Assembly: GCA_903892565.1 (NCBI GenBank)
Contig: CAITIX010000434.1
Coordinates: forward strand, 1 to 54,882
Length of the DNA stretch: 54,882 bases
Reading direction: 5' to 3'
DNA from: an uncultured Acidobacteriia bacterium
GTDB taxonomy: Bacteria; Acidobacteriota; Terriglobia; Bryobacterales; Bryobacteraceae
The position numbers were made by a program, and so were the translations under genes. Position 1 is the first letter of the stretch. Each line of letters opens with the position of its first letter. The notes under the pieces were generated by a model. That model did no database searches and was not told where the DNA came from. It was given only the letters and a program-made list of their open reading frames with translations. This document shows positions 17,177-26,012 of this stretch, piece by piece.

Positions 17177-19009
17177 ATGGAGCAAATCGGACGTTATAAA
17201 GTCGTCGGCGAGCTCGGGCGGGGTGCCATGGGCATCGTCTTCAAGGCGCAGGATCCTGCGATCGGCCGCATGATCGCGATCAAGAGCATCCGCCTGGGTG
17301 AACTCACCGACGATTCGGAGCGCGCGCGGCTCCGTGAACGCCTCTTCCGCGAAGCTCAATCAGCCGGAATCCTCTCTCATCCAGGTATTGTGACGATTTA
17401 CGACATTGCCGAAGAAGGCAACATGGCGTATATCTTCATGGAGTTGGTGAATGGTCCTCCGCTGGAAAAGCTGCTGAAGTCCGAGCGCCCGCCGGACAAG
17501 GAAACGCTGCTCAGCTTGCTGCGGCAGACCGCCGCCGCTCTCGACTATGCGCACAAAAAGGGCATCGTACATCGGGACGTGAAGCCAGCCAACATCATGG
17601 TGCACGAAGACGGCACGGCGAAAATCACGGATTTCGGCGTCGCTAAAATCGTCTCGCAACAAATGACCAGAGCCGGCACGATCATGGGGACGCCGAGCTA
17701 TATGTCACCGGAGCAAGTGCAAGGCGATGCGGTTTCGGGACGCTCCGATCAGTTCTCGCTGGCGGTGATTGCCTACGAAATCCTAACGGGTGAGAAGCCG
17801 TTCCAAGCCGAGTACTTGCCGACACTGCTGTTCAAGATCGTAGGCGAAGATCCAGTGTCGCCCCATCGATTAAATCCCACGCTGCCTCCGGAAGTGGAAC
17901 CGGTGATCCGCAGGGCATTGGCTAAGGTCTCCGAAGAGCGTTACGAAACGTGCAGCGATTTCGTAACGGCCTTGGCTGCGGCCTGCTCCGATTCTCTGTG
18001 GGTTCCGTTGCCGCGTGGCGCCAGCAACAACATGCCGACCGTGGACTCCGCCGATCTGCTCATTTCTCCCACGGCGGAGCTGCTTGGGGAAACGCTGGCA
18101 CTTTCCGCGGCGGAAACGCCTGCTTTGGCAATCGCAGGCGCGGATAGCTCCCTCTTGGCCAATGGCGATTTCGACGCGACGGTAGCGGATGTCTCGGCGC
18201 CCGGAGAGGCAATGACGTCAGAGCTCGCTGATGAATCCGCAGTCCAGACGACGTCAAATCCGACATGGACGCCGCGCCAGCGTGCGGAGGTTCCCACTGG
18301 GTTGGGAGCCAGAAACATCATGCTCGGCGTCTTGGCGGGAATTGTTGTGATTGGAGCGGTAGTGTATGTCACGCGAGACTCGCGGCCCGCGGATGTTGCA
18401 GGGACGTCGGCGTCTCCGTCCGCAGCGCCGCCAGCATCTGTGTCGCCGGGCGAACAGGGAAACGGTCCTGTCGATTCTATGCAAGCCGCGCCGGGTGCGG
18501 CGCCAGGCGCCTCAGTGCCTTCGAACAGTGACGGCGGTTCGCCAAAACCGAAGGAAGCGGCATCCGGGTCGCCGGCTACGCCTGAGATACCGTCTCAAAT
18601 TACGTTTCATTTGACGACGACTCCTGCGGGAGCCGAAGCCACTATCGATGGATCCGCCGAACTGCGATGCACGTCGCCGTGCGCATTGAATCTACCGAGC
18701 GGTCCGCACTCCATTGTGGTGCGCCACGATGGTTATCGCGATGTACAGAGAGCGTTCAATCTGCCGGACGAAACTGAATTGATCCTCACGTTGGCCGCGC
18801 GCACGGGCGTCCTCAGTCTGGTCTCCACGCCTCCCGGGCTCGGGATATTTGTCGATGGCCAGGAGCACGCGCGCAAAACTCCCGCAAGTTTGTCGCTGAC
18901 GGTTGGTTCGCACCGCGTTCAAATCGTCAAAGGAAGCGATAAGCAGGATTTCACGGTCGATATCCGCGATGGAGTTTTCACGGAGCGCAGCGTGGAGTGG
19001 GGTAACTAA
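17177..19009 (+). CDS. Membrane Ser/Thr protein kinase with PEGA repeats
   Basis: A 610-residue Hanks-type kinase. The P-loop is GELGRGAMG (11-19), the catalytic Lys K36, HRDVKPAN carries D134, DFG is at 152-154, and GTPSYMSPE marks the activation segment. After about 270 there is a Ser/Thr/Ala-rich linker, one membrane helix (about 380-398), a Pro/Ala/Ser spacer and two PEGA-type beta domains (about 475-610; TTPAGAEATIDG, STPPGLGIFVDG) outside the membrane. It likely senses an envelope signal and phosphorylates cytosolic proteins. The FHA-phosphatase at 13490 is a natural counterpart. Confidence 0.93.
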   Translation: MEQIGRYKVVGELGRGAMGIVFKAQDPAIGRMIAIKSIRLGELTDDSERARLRERLFREAQSAGILSHPGIVTIYDIAEEGNMAYIFMELVNGPPLEKLLKSERPPDKETLLSLLRQTAAALDYAHKKGIVHRDVKPANIMVHEDGTAKITDFGVAKIVSQQMTRAGTIMGTPSYMSPEQVQGDAVSGRSDQFSLAVIAYEILTGEKPFQAEYLPTLLFKIVGEDPVSPHRLNPTLPPEVEPVIRRALAKVSEERYETCSDFVTALAAACSDSLWVPLPRGASNNMPTVDSADLLISPTAELLGETLALSAAETPALAIAGADSSLLANGDFDATVADVSAPGEAMTSELADESAVQTTSNPTWTPRQRAEVPTGLGARNIMLGVLAGIVVIGAVVYVTRDSRPADVAGTSASPSAAPPASVSPGEQGNGPVDSMQAAPGAAPGASVPSNSDGGSPKPKEAASGSPATPEIPSQITFHLTTTPAGAEATIDGSAELRCTSPCALNLPSGPHSIVVRHDGYRDVQRAFNLPDETELILTLAARTGVLSLVSTPPGLGIFVDGQEHARKTPASLSLTVGSHRVQIVKGSDKQDFTVDIRDGVFTERSVEWGN

Positions 19010-19049
19010 GCGTTACCGCAGCGGTTTCGTCCTGCAAGCGGCAAGCGCT

Positions 19050-20732
19050 TTAGTCGTGCGCGGATTCTTCCAAAAACGCACGCAGACGATGGCTGCGGCT
19101 GGGATGCCGCAATTTGCGCAGCGCTTTCGCTTCGATTTGACGAATGCGCTCGCGCGTCACGGCGAAGTGCTGGCCCACTTCTTCGAGCGTATGTTCGCTG
19201 CCGTCCTGCAGTCCGAAACGCATCTTGATGATCTTTTCTTCGCGCGGGCTTAGAGTCTTGAGAACCTCGGCCGTCTGTTCGCGCAAATTCAAATTGATGA
19301 CGGCTTCCGACGGCGAAACCACGCGGCGGTCGATGATGAAATCGCCGAGATGAGACTCGTCCTCTTCACCCACCGGAGTTTCCAACGAGATCGGTTCCTG
19401 CGCGATGCGCAGCACTTTGCGCAATTTCCCAACCGGAAGCTCCATTTTCACGGCGAGCTCTTCCGTGGTGGGCTCGCGGCCCAGATTTTGCTGCAGCGTC
19501 CTCTGCATGCGCACCAGCTTGTTGATCGTTTCGATCATGTGTACTGGGATGCGAATGGTACGGGCTTGATCGGCAATCGCGCGGGTGATTGCCTGCCGGA
19601 CCCACCAAGTGGCGTAGGTCGAGAACTTGTAGCCGCGCATGTAGTCGAATTTATCGACGGCTTTCATCAGGCCGATGTTGCCTTCTTGAATCAAGTCCAG
19701 GAATTGTAATCCGCGATTCGTGTAGCGCTTCGCGATGGAAACCACCAGGCGAAGGTTCGCCTCGATGAGTTGCTTCTTCGCGATGTCCGCTTCATGCTCG
19801 CCGCGCTCGACGATTTGCAGCGTGCGGCGTAGCTCCGACGACGAAGCGCCCGAATCTTCTTCGAGCTGCTGCATCTGCTGCGCATGTTGGCGCATTTCCT
19901 TGCGCAGCGTAGCGGCTTGTCCATGCGCGCCGCCCTCCGCCGTTTCCAGCTGTCGCTGCAGCCGTGCGATCTCTTTTTCAACCGGACGCAACGCGTCCAC
20001 GGCGCGCCGCAAACTTCCTGCGAGCTCTCTGCGCTGGAACGAGGAAAACGCGATGCCGCGGATGAGCCGCGAGTTTGCAACCATCGTGCGCGACAGTCCC
20101 CAGCGCAGCGTGCGGTGCATCTTGGGCTTCATCCCGCGAGAAACAGCCTGCAGTTTTTGCCGGAACTGCTGGGCCTTTTTGTAATTCTTGTCGATTTCCG
20201 CAATCGTTGCGAGTAGCACTTCCGCCTGCTGGACGACTTCTTCGTCGGTGACGACGAGTTCCGGCATGATCAGAATATCGCGGACGGAATTTGCATCCTT
20301 GGTGATGTTTTCCGGCAGAGCCAGAATCTCGCGGATCACAAGCGGTGATCGCGAGAGCGCTTTGCGTACGGCCGTTTGCCCGCGTTCAATGCGCTTGGCG
20401 AGTTCGACTTCGCCTTCGCGTGTTAAAAGCGGAACCGAACCCATTTCGCGCAAATACATGCGCACGGGATCGTTCGTCTTGTCGGCGAACTCCTGCGGTT
20501 CTGCTTCTGTGAACTCTTCCGTCTCTTCCGATTTTTTCTCGAATTCGACTTTGGGTTCTTCGAGGATTTCAACACCGGCGGAGTCGAGTTCCGTCAGGAG
20601 GTCATCGAGCTCGCGGCCGCCCGGGTACTCATCGGTGAGAAGCTCGCTGACGTCGTCATAGAGAACGTAGCCCTTCTCTTTGCCCGTACTCATGAGCTGC
20701 TTAAACCGGCCGATTTTTTCGTCGCCCGCCAC
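19050..20732 (-). CDS. rpoD: Primary sigma factor RpoD (sigma-70)
   Basis: A 560-residue housekeeping sigma factor. Region 1.2 begins at [17 protein letters not shown] (about 86), followed by a long helical non-conserved region. Region 2 has [32 protein letters not shown]. Region 3 includes [11 protein letters not shown]. Region 4 has the helix-turn-helix [20 protein letters not shown]. Region 1.1 is present but short and acidic (about 1-80). It follows dnaG on the same strand, the classic dnaG-rpoD order. The 84-bp gap holds a hairpin that may set the relative amounts of the two products. Confidence 0.97.
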   Translation of the reverse strand: MAGDEKIGRFKQLMSTGKEKGYVLYDDVSELLTDEYPGGRELDDLLTELDSAGVEILEEPKVEFEKKSEETEEFTEAEPQEFADKTNDPVRMYLREMGSVPLLTREGEVELAKRIERGQTAVRKALSRSPLVIREILALPENITKDANSVRDILIMPELVVTDEEVVQQAEVLLATIAEIDKNYKKAQQFRQKLQAVSRGMKPKMHRTLRWGLSRTMVANSRLIRGIAFSSFQRRELAGSLRRAVDALRPVEKEIARLQRQLETAEGGAHGQAATLRKEMRQHAQQMQQLEEDSGASSSELRRTLQIVERGEHEADIAKKQLIEANLRLVVSIAKRYTNRGLQFLDLIQEGNIGLMKAVDKFDYMRGYKFSTYATWWVRQAITRAIADQARTIRIPVHMIETINKLVRMQRTLQQNLGREPTTEELAVKMELPVGKLRKVLRIAQEPISLETPVGEEDESHLGDFIIDRRVVSPSEAVINLNLREQTAEVLKTLSPREEKIIKMRFGLQDGSEHTLEEVGQHFAVTRERIRQIEAKALRKLRHPSRSHRLRAFLEESAHD

Positions 20733-20752
20733 GCTATTGCTTACCCCTTGAA

Positions 20753-20768
20753 TGCGGCTTTAGCCGCA
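20753..20768 (-). repeat. Hairpin between dnaG and rpoD
   Basis: TGCGGC and GCCGCA pair across TTTA. It could be a transcript processing or attenuation site, as known in the enterobacterial rpsU-dnaG-rpoD operon, or one of a family of dispersed palindromes. The same core occurs at 960-977. Confidence 0.45.
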
Positions 20769-20816
20769 ATTCTTCCCTCAGACGCCATTAGTGTACAACA
20801 GAGGCCGCGTTGCTCA

Positions 20817-22616
20817 TCACGCCCTTGGTGCCCCTGAGCCACTTGCTTCCTGCTCCAAACTGTGAAGCTCTGCCATCAGCCGAAGAGCCTCTTCGAAGTT
20901 TCCGCTCCGCTCGGCGTTCTTGACGCGGGCCTTCAACTCGGTATTCCGTTTGCGGCGGAAATCCTCGTTTAATCTGCGCAAACATGCTTCGGCCTGTGCA
21001 AGACACGCTTCATCGTCTCCTATCTCATCGGCAGCGACGATCTCGTGCAGTAGGGTCTTTGCCGTATCTCCGAGCCGGGCGTCCAGGACGGCAAAGGACA
21101 CGTCCTGCCCGCCATCCGTCAAAAGGCGCAAGGCATCGAAGATGGCATGGCTGGCAAAATTCTCCGTGAGTTCCGGCACTAGCCGCGGCAGGATCTCCGC
21201 GCGCACCGCGACGTTGGAGACCAACACGTTCAGGAGAATCCTCTCTAAAGGAGGAATTTCCGGGCGAGGCTTCTGCGCGGGCGGCTGCTGTATCTGCGGT
21301 CCACGGCGATCGTTTGCATCGCCGCGTCTCTCAATGGCGGCTCGTTTGAATTGATCCAGCACGAGTCCCGGATCCACGCCCAAATATCCCGCCAGGTCGC
21401 TGGCCACCGCGGCGCGTTCCAGCTTGTCGGGAATTCTTTGTACGGCGGGTAATAAAAGTTTGAATGCATCCACGCGTCCTTCGGATGTCTTCATGTCGAA
21501 CTTCGAGCGCACTCGATCCGCGAGCCAGTGAAAATATCCGGGTGCCGCGTCGAGCTTCGCGCGATACGCTTCTACGCCGTTTTGTTTTACGTAATCGTCG
21601 GGATCCAGCCCTCCGTCGAGCGCCAGCACCTTCACGTGGAGGCTTTCGTCAAGCAGGATTTGCAGCGCCCGCTCGGCGGCGTTCGCCCCTGCTTCATCCG
21701 GATCGAAATTGACGACCACCGTATCGGCGTGGCGGTGCATCGCACGCACCTGCGCGTTCGTCAGGGCCGTTCCGCAACTGGCAACCACTTCGCCGATGCC
21801 CGCCGCGTAGACGCCGATCACGTCCATGTAGCCTTCCACCAGCACGGCGCGATTCGCCTTTCGCATGGGATTCCGCGCGCGATGCAAGTTGTACAGCGTG
21901 GCGGTCTTTTTGTAGATCGGAGTCTCGGGCGAGTTCAAATATTTCGGCTGATCGTCCGCACCCAGCGCGCGACCGCCGAACGCGATGACCTTGCCGGATT
22001 CGTTATGAATCGGGAACATCAACCTTCCGCGAAACGTGTCGTAATAGCCTGTGCCTTCGTTTCGCTTGCGGACCAATCCCGAAGCCTCCCATTGCTCCGC
22101 GGTGAAGGATTCCGAACTCAGTCGCCTTACCAGCGCTTGCCCCGCGGGATCCGAATACCCGAGCTCAAACGTTTCCACCAGTTCTTTTGTCAATCCGCGC
22201 TTTTGCAAGTATGCTCGCGCGTCCGCGCCTTGCGGCCCTGCGAGAGCCGTGCGATACAACTGCGTTGCGATGTCGTGGATATCATGCAACGCGCCGCGCA
22301 TGCGGGATTCTGCGTCATTGTATTCGTGGCGCTTCGGCATGGGGATGCCGTTGCGCTCCGCCAGGTATTTGAGGGCTTCCGGGAACGTCATGCCCTCGAT
22401 ATCCATGATGAACTTGAGCGCGTCTCCGGCAACTCCGCATCCGAAGCACTTGAAGAATTGCCGCGCTTGATTGACGTTGAAGGACGGCGTCTTCTCCTGA
22501 TGAAACGGGCACAGTCCCTTGTATCGCCCGGCCGCGCCCTCGCGTCGCAAGCGCACGTAGTCTCCCACAACTTTGACAATGTCGATCGACGACTTCAGTT
22601 GTTCGACAAAATCCAT
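20817..22616 (-). CDS. dnaG: DNA primase
   Basis: A 599-residue primase that makes RNA primers for replication. The N-terminal zinc-binding CHC2 domain has C36, H39, C57 and C60 (CPFHQEKTPSF, FKCFGCG). The catalytic core follows, with LMFPIHNESGKVIAFGGR and the TOPRIM block VLVEGYMDVIG (about 257) with acidic VVNFDPDEAG. The C-terminal DnaB-interacting region is present (about 450-599), more diverged and rich in Arg/Glu. Upstream gene of the dnaG-rpoD pair. I see no strong ribosome-binding site before the ATG. Confidence 0.97.
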   Translation of the reverse strand: MDFVEQLKSSIDIVKVVGDYVRLRREGAAGRYKGLCPFHQEKTPSFNVNQARQFFKCFGCGVAGDALKFIMDIEGMTFPEALKYLAERNGIPMPKRHEYNDAESRMRGALHDIHDIATQLYRTALAGPQGADARAYLQKRGLTKELVETFELGYSDPAGQALVRRLSSESFTAEQWEASGLVRKRNEGTGYYDTFRGRLMFPIHNESGKVIAFGGRALGADDQPKYLNSPETPIYKKTATLYNLHRARNPMRKANRAVLVEGYMDVIGVYAAGIGEVVASCGTALTNAQVRAMHRHADTVVVNFDPDEAGANAAERALQILLDESLHVKVLALDGGLDPDDYVKQNGVEAYRAKLDAAPGYFHWLADRVRSKFDMKTSEGRVDAFKLLLPAVQRIPDKLERAAVASDLAGYLGVDPGLVLDQFKRAAIERRGDANDRRGPQIQQPPAQKPRPEIPPLERILLNVLVSNVAVRAEILPRLVPELTENFASHAIFDALRLLTDGGQDVSFAVLDARLGDTAKTLLHEIVAADEIGDDEACLAQAEACLRRLNEDFRRKRNTELKARVKNAERSGNFEEALRLMAELHSLEQEASGSGAPRA

Positions 22617-22665
22617 AGGGGAAATTAGGTGATCTGGCGAGCTTCGTTGCCGGAGGGGTCCGTAC

Positions 22666-22692
22666 AGAAAATTATGGCACGTACCAGTGCCA
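22666..22692 (-). terminator. Rho-independent-type terminator after the DUF4159 gene
   Basis: On the minus strand TGGCAC and GTGCCA form a six-pair stem with a six-base loop, followed directly by TAATTTT. It sits 16 bases after the DUF4159 stop and separates that gene from dnaG. Confidence 0.5.
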
Positions 22693-22707
22693 CGCTACGG
22701 CGGACGG

Positions 22708-23562
22708 TCAGTGCGTCATGGCGTACACGACGCTGTTGACGGTAATGCGAATGGCCTGATCGCTCATGTGCTCCGGATAGTAGGGCGAATCGGCGTACTC
22801 CCAGGCGTCGCCCATATCCGAATTGTAGGAGATCCCGACCATCACGCGTCCTTTGTCATCGTAAATGGCTCGCCAATGCGCGCCCTTGCCGCCGTTGTTG
22901 CAAGCCTTGCAGCCGTCTCGCAAATGATCTGCGCCGACGATTTGCGGACGATCCTTTACGTCGAACACGGCGTGGAAATAAGGATCATCGTCGGGCATGT
23001 CATTGCGCAGCAGTTCGGTAAGTGGACGATCAGGGAAGACGTAAAGCTGCATACGGTACAGGAACTCGGCCCACTCGGCGTTGCCGTGGAAATCGTCGGC
23101 CATGAAGAATCCGCCGCGTTGCAGAAACTCGCGGAGCACGGCGCCTTCCTTTTCCGTCATCCCCCATTCGCCCACTTGCACGGCATAGATCCAAGGCCAG
23201 TTGAAGACATCGTCGTCATCCAAATTCGTGACCTGTTCCGCGGAACGCGCATCAATGCGGGTAAGTCTACGAATAGCGCGAGAAAAGTGCCGATCGGCGC
23301 GAGGATAGTCCTGTGTCCACAGCGAAGCTCCCAGGCGGTAATCGCCGGTGAAGCGTCCCGTGCTGCTGTATCCGTCGAGCGGTCCGGGAGGATACATGAT
23401 GCGGGCGAAAACCCATTCGGCCGGAACTTTTCCGTCTGTAGGCATCGGGAAATTGTTGTATTCCGTTGCGGGATACTCGCGCCACGGCTTCTGAAACGCG
23501 TAGAGCGTTCCGAAGAACATGAGTCCGCTGATCAGCGCAGCCACGGCTCCGCGCAGTTTCAC
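22708..23562 (-). CDS. DUF4159 domain protein, exported
   Basis: A 284-residue protein with an N-terminal signal or anchor (MKLRGAVAALISGLMFFGTLYAF). Family hallmarks of DUF4159 include FARIMYPPG, the DDDDVFNWPWIYAVQVGEW segment, LREFLQRGGFFMADDFHG and a late VMVGISYNSDMGDAWEYAD. Asp- and Trp-rich conservation suggests a carbohydrate- or nucleotide-binding fold related to glutamine-amidotransferase-like domains. The function of the family is not known. A CKAC pair (about 220) may bind metal or form a disulfide. Divergent from queG, with a terminator before dnaG. Confidence 0.85.
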   Translation of the reverse strand: MKLRGAVAALISGLMFFGTLYAFQKPWREYPATEYNNFPMPTDGKVPAEWVFARIMYPPGPLDGYSSTGRFTGDYRLGASLWTQDYPRADRHFSRAIRRLTRIDARSAEQVTNLDDDDVFNWPWIYAVQVGEWGMTEKEGAVLREFLQRGGFFMADDFHGNAEWAEFLYRMQLYVFPDRPLTELLRNDMPDDDPYFHAVFDVKDRPQIVGADHLRDGCKACNNGGKGAHWRAIYDDKGRVMVGISYNSDMGDAWEYADSPYYPEHMSDQAIRITVNSVVYAMTH

Positions 23563-23665
23563 ACATCCCGCCTTTCTGTTTTCGAGAATAGCACCGGGGA
23601 CGGGGAATCACACTTCTCACCGAGTACGTAATGGCCAGAGCCCTTCGGGAAATGAACGCGAGTTT

Positions 23666-24784
23666 ATGAGCGTTTACAAGCGTTACGATGAAGTCGTGCA
23701 GGCGTCTCGCATAAAGGAGCTCGCTCGGGAATGCGGATTTGAGCTCGCAGGCATCGCCGGGGCCCAGCCTCTCGACGAAGACTTCGCTCGCTATCAAGCA
23801 TGGGTCGCCGCCGGGATGGCCGGAAAGATGGGCTACCTCACCGACCATCGAGCCGAAGTGCGCCGCGATCCACGAAACATCCTGGCTTCCGCGCGTTCGG
23901 TGATCTGCGTCGGCAAGTTGTACAACACGGGTTCCGCGGAGAACTCCGGCGCGGACGGGATTATCGCGAAGTATGCGCGCGGCGAGGACTATCACGATGT
24001 TCTGCGAACGAGCCTCGAGGAACTCGCGCGGCGCATCCATCTGGAAGAAGCCCATGAGTGGAGAGCATGCGTCGATACTGCGCCTCTGCTCGAGCGAAGC
24101 TACGCTCGTGAGGCGGGCCTTGGCTGGATCGGTCGCAATCAGTGTTTGATCCATGAGCCGCTCGGTTCATGGTTCGTCCTCGGAGAATTGCTGACGTCTC
24201 TCGATATCACGACGGACGCACCACCACCGGACCGCTGCGGGACCTGCACGCGCTGCATCGATGCCTGTCCGACTCACGCGATTGTCGCGACGGAAGTCGG
24301 AGAATGGACGCTAGACGCGCGTCGCTGCATCGCCTATCTGAATATTGAGTTGCACGGCGCGATTCCAGAAGAATTTCGCCAACTCATGGGCTCGAACCTT
24401 TTTGGCTGCGATATCTGTCAGGATGTTTGTCCCTGGAATAGGCGTGCACCGGAGACCCGTGATTCGGCCTTTCCGGCGGACTTCGAAGCGACCCCGCGTC
24501 TGGAAGTATTGGCGCATCTTTCGCCCGACGAATTTCGCGAGCGCTATCGCCACACTCCCGTAACACGGCCGAAGTACGATGGGTTTTTGAGGAACGTTGC
24601 CGTCGCCATGGGAGCTTCGGGACAAGAACAGTATCGCGAACCACTGAAGCACTTGGCTGGCAGTGCGAGTAGCGTGGTGGCGGAGCATGCCGAGTGGGCG
24701 CTGGGGCAATTAAAATCGGAACATATGGCGGCGGATAACGTCGTCACGGTAAACCTCGTTACGGTAACCGTCGATAAAGGATAG
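23666..24784 (+). CDS. queG: Epoxyqueuosine reductase QueG
   Basis: A 372-residue cobalamin-dependent iron-sulfur enzyme that reduces epoxyqueuosine to queuosine in tRNA. The N-terminal domain has GIAGAQPLDEDFARYQAW and GKMGYLTDHRAEVRRDPR. The two [4Fe-4S] motifs are CGTCTRCIDACP and CDICQDVCPWN, followed by a HEAT-like C-terminal end. Start at ATG 23666, which fits the family N-terminus; the frame is open 49 codons further upstream but that part is unlike the family. The last residues carry a small tandem repeat (VTVNL-VTVTV) not expected in the family. Confidence 0.94.
   Translation: MSVYKRYDEVVQASRIKELARECGFELAGIAGAQPLDEDFARYQAWVAAGMAGKMGYLTDHRAEVRRDPRNILASARSVICVGKLYNTGSAENSGADGIIAKYARGEDYHDVLRTSLEELARRIHLEEAHEWRACVDTAPLLERSYAREAGLGWIGRNQCLIHEPLGSWFVLGELLTSLDITTDAPPPDRCGTCTRCIDACPTHAIVATEVGEWTLDARRCIAYLNIELHGAIPEEFRQLMGSNLFGCDICQDVCPWNRRAPETRDSAFPADFEATPRLEVLAHLSPDEFRERYRHTPVTRPKYDGFLRNVAVAMGASGQEQYREPLKHLAGSASSVVAEHAEWALGQLKSEHMAADNVVTVNLVTVTVDKG
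24743..24772. repeat. 15-bp imperfect tandem duplication at the queG 3' end
   Basis: Two units of the form GTYACGGTAA-N-C-N-TC at 24743-24757 and 24758-24772 encode VTVNL-VTVTV just before the queG stop. Confidence 0.7.
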
Positions 24785-24792
24785 AGTCATCG

Positions 24793-25995
24793 ATGCGTCG
24801 AAACTCCACCATTGCAGCTGCGGACATTTTTGCGATAGCAATGCTGCTCTTCCTGCCCGCGCTTGCCGTAGCGCAGGATCTATCCGCCACGGATGCCGGC
24901 TATCAGCACTTCTACAATTTGGAGTACGATGAGGCGCTTGCCAGCTTTCACGCGGATGCTGCGAAAAATCCGAATTCTCCAGAGGCGCTGAACCACGTGG
25001 CGCAGACGATTTTATATCGCCAGATGTTTCGCGCCGGGACGCTGGAATCGCAGATGGTAACCGGCAACAATCCGTTCCTGCGCCGCGCGGAGATGAAGAT
25101 CAGCGCCGCAGACGAGAAAGAATTTCTGGATTGCTTAGGTCGCGCCGTCGCGCTCTCCGAAGCTCGTCTGCAACAGCATCCCGACGATGTGGCCGCGCTC
25201 TACGCTCAAGGCGTCAGCTACGGACTGCGCTCGAATTATCACTTTCTGGTGCACAAAGCCTGGATGGAAGCCTTGAAGGATGCCACCGCTTCGCGCAAGG
25301 CTCACAATCGCGTGACGGAACTGGACCCGGCGAATGTGGATGCACGCTTGATGCAAGGTGTCTACGACTACGTCATCGGAAGTCTCCCGCCGCTTTGGAA
25401 GACGCTTGGATTCCTCGCGGGATATGTGGGAGATCGCAATCGTGGCGTTGACACACTTCGTGTGGTCGCCGAGAAAGGCAAGCTCAATCGCACGGATGCA
25501 GCGGTAGTGTTATGCGCGATCTTGCGCCGGGAACGGCGTCCGAAAGAAACGGTGCCGTTCTTGCTCGACTTGATCGAGAAGTATCCGCGTAATTTCCTTC
25601 TGCGGTTGGAGCTGGTGCAAATGTACGGCGAGTTTGGCGAACAGGAAAAAGCGCTAGCCGTCATTTCGCAATTGGAGCAGTTGAAAAAGGCCCGCGCAAG
25701 CGGCTTTGAGCGGATTCCGGAAGAGACGATTCTCTACACGCGCGGCAATCTATTGTTCTGGTACCGCGATCTGGATCGCGCGCTGCTCGACATCAAAGCT
25801 GTAACGGCAAAAGCCGGCACGCTCGATCTCAATACGGGCGTCTATGCGTGGCTGCGGCTGGGCCAGATTTACGATCTCAAGGGCAATCGCAAGGAAGCGG
25901 TTCACGCCTACAACCAGACGATGGTGTTCGCGCCGGGATCCGATGCGGCCAACGAAGCGATGGGCTACGCGCTCAACAAATACAAGCGGCAATAG
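24793..25995 (+). CDS. Exported TPR-repeat protein
   Basis: A 400-residue protein with a signal peptide ending near AVAQDLS. Several tetratricopeptide-like helix pairs are visible: YQHFYNLEYDEALASFHADAAKNP (about 37-60), the 130-180 region, FLLDLIEKYPRNFLLRLELVQMYGEFGEQEKAL (about 255-290) and LRLGQIYDLKGNRKEAVHAYNQ (about 355-377). It is probably a periplasmic scaffold, and the partner is unknown. It begins eight bases after the queG stop and may be cotranscribed, though no functional link is apparent. Confidence 0.85.
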   Translation: MRRNSTIAAADIFAIAMLLFLPALAVAQDLSATDAGYQHFYNLEYDEALASFHADAAKNPNSPEALNHVAQTILYRQMFRAGTLESQMVTGNNPFLRRAEMKISAADEKEFLDCLGRAVALSEARLQQHPDDVAALYAQGVSYGLRSNYHFLVHKAWMEALKDATASRKAHNRVTELDPANVDARLMQGVYDYVIGSLPPLWKTLGFLAGYVGDRNRGVDTLRVVAEKGKLNRTDAAVVLCAILRRERRPKETVPFLLDLIEKYPRNFLLRLELVQMYGEFGEQEKALAVISQLEQLKKARASGFERIPEETILYTRGNLLFWYRDLDRALLDIKAVTAKAGTLDLNTGVYAWLRLGQIYDLKGNRKEAVHAYNQTMVFAPGSDAANEAMGYALNKYKRQ

Positions 25996-26012
25996 AAAAG
26001 TTGGTCGCGTCC

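Noticed and set aside
21528-22628. 366-codon open frame antisense to dnaG
   Set aside because: It lies fully under dnaG, with no family features and His/Arg-rich composition.
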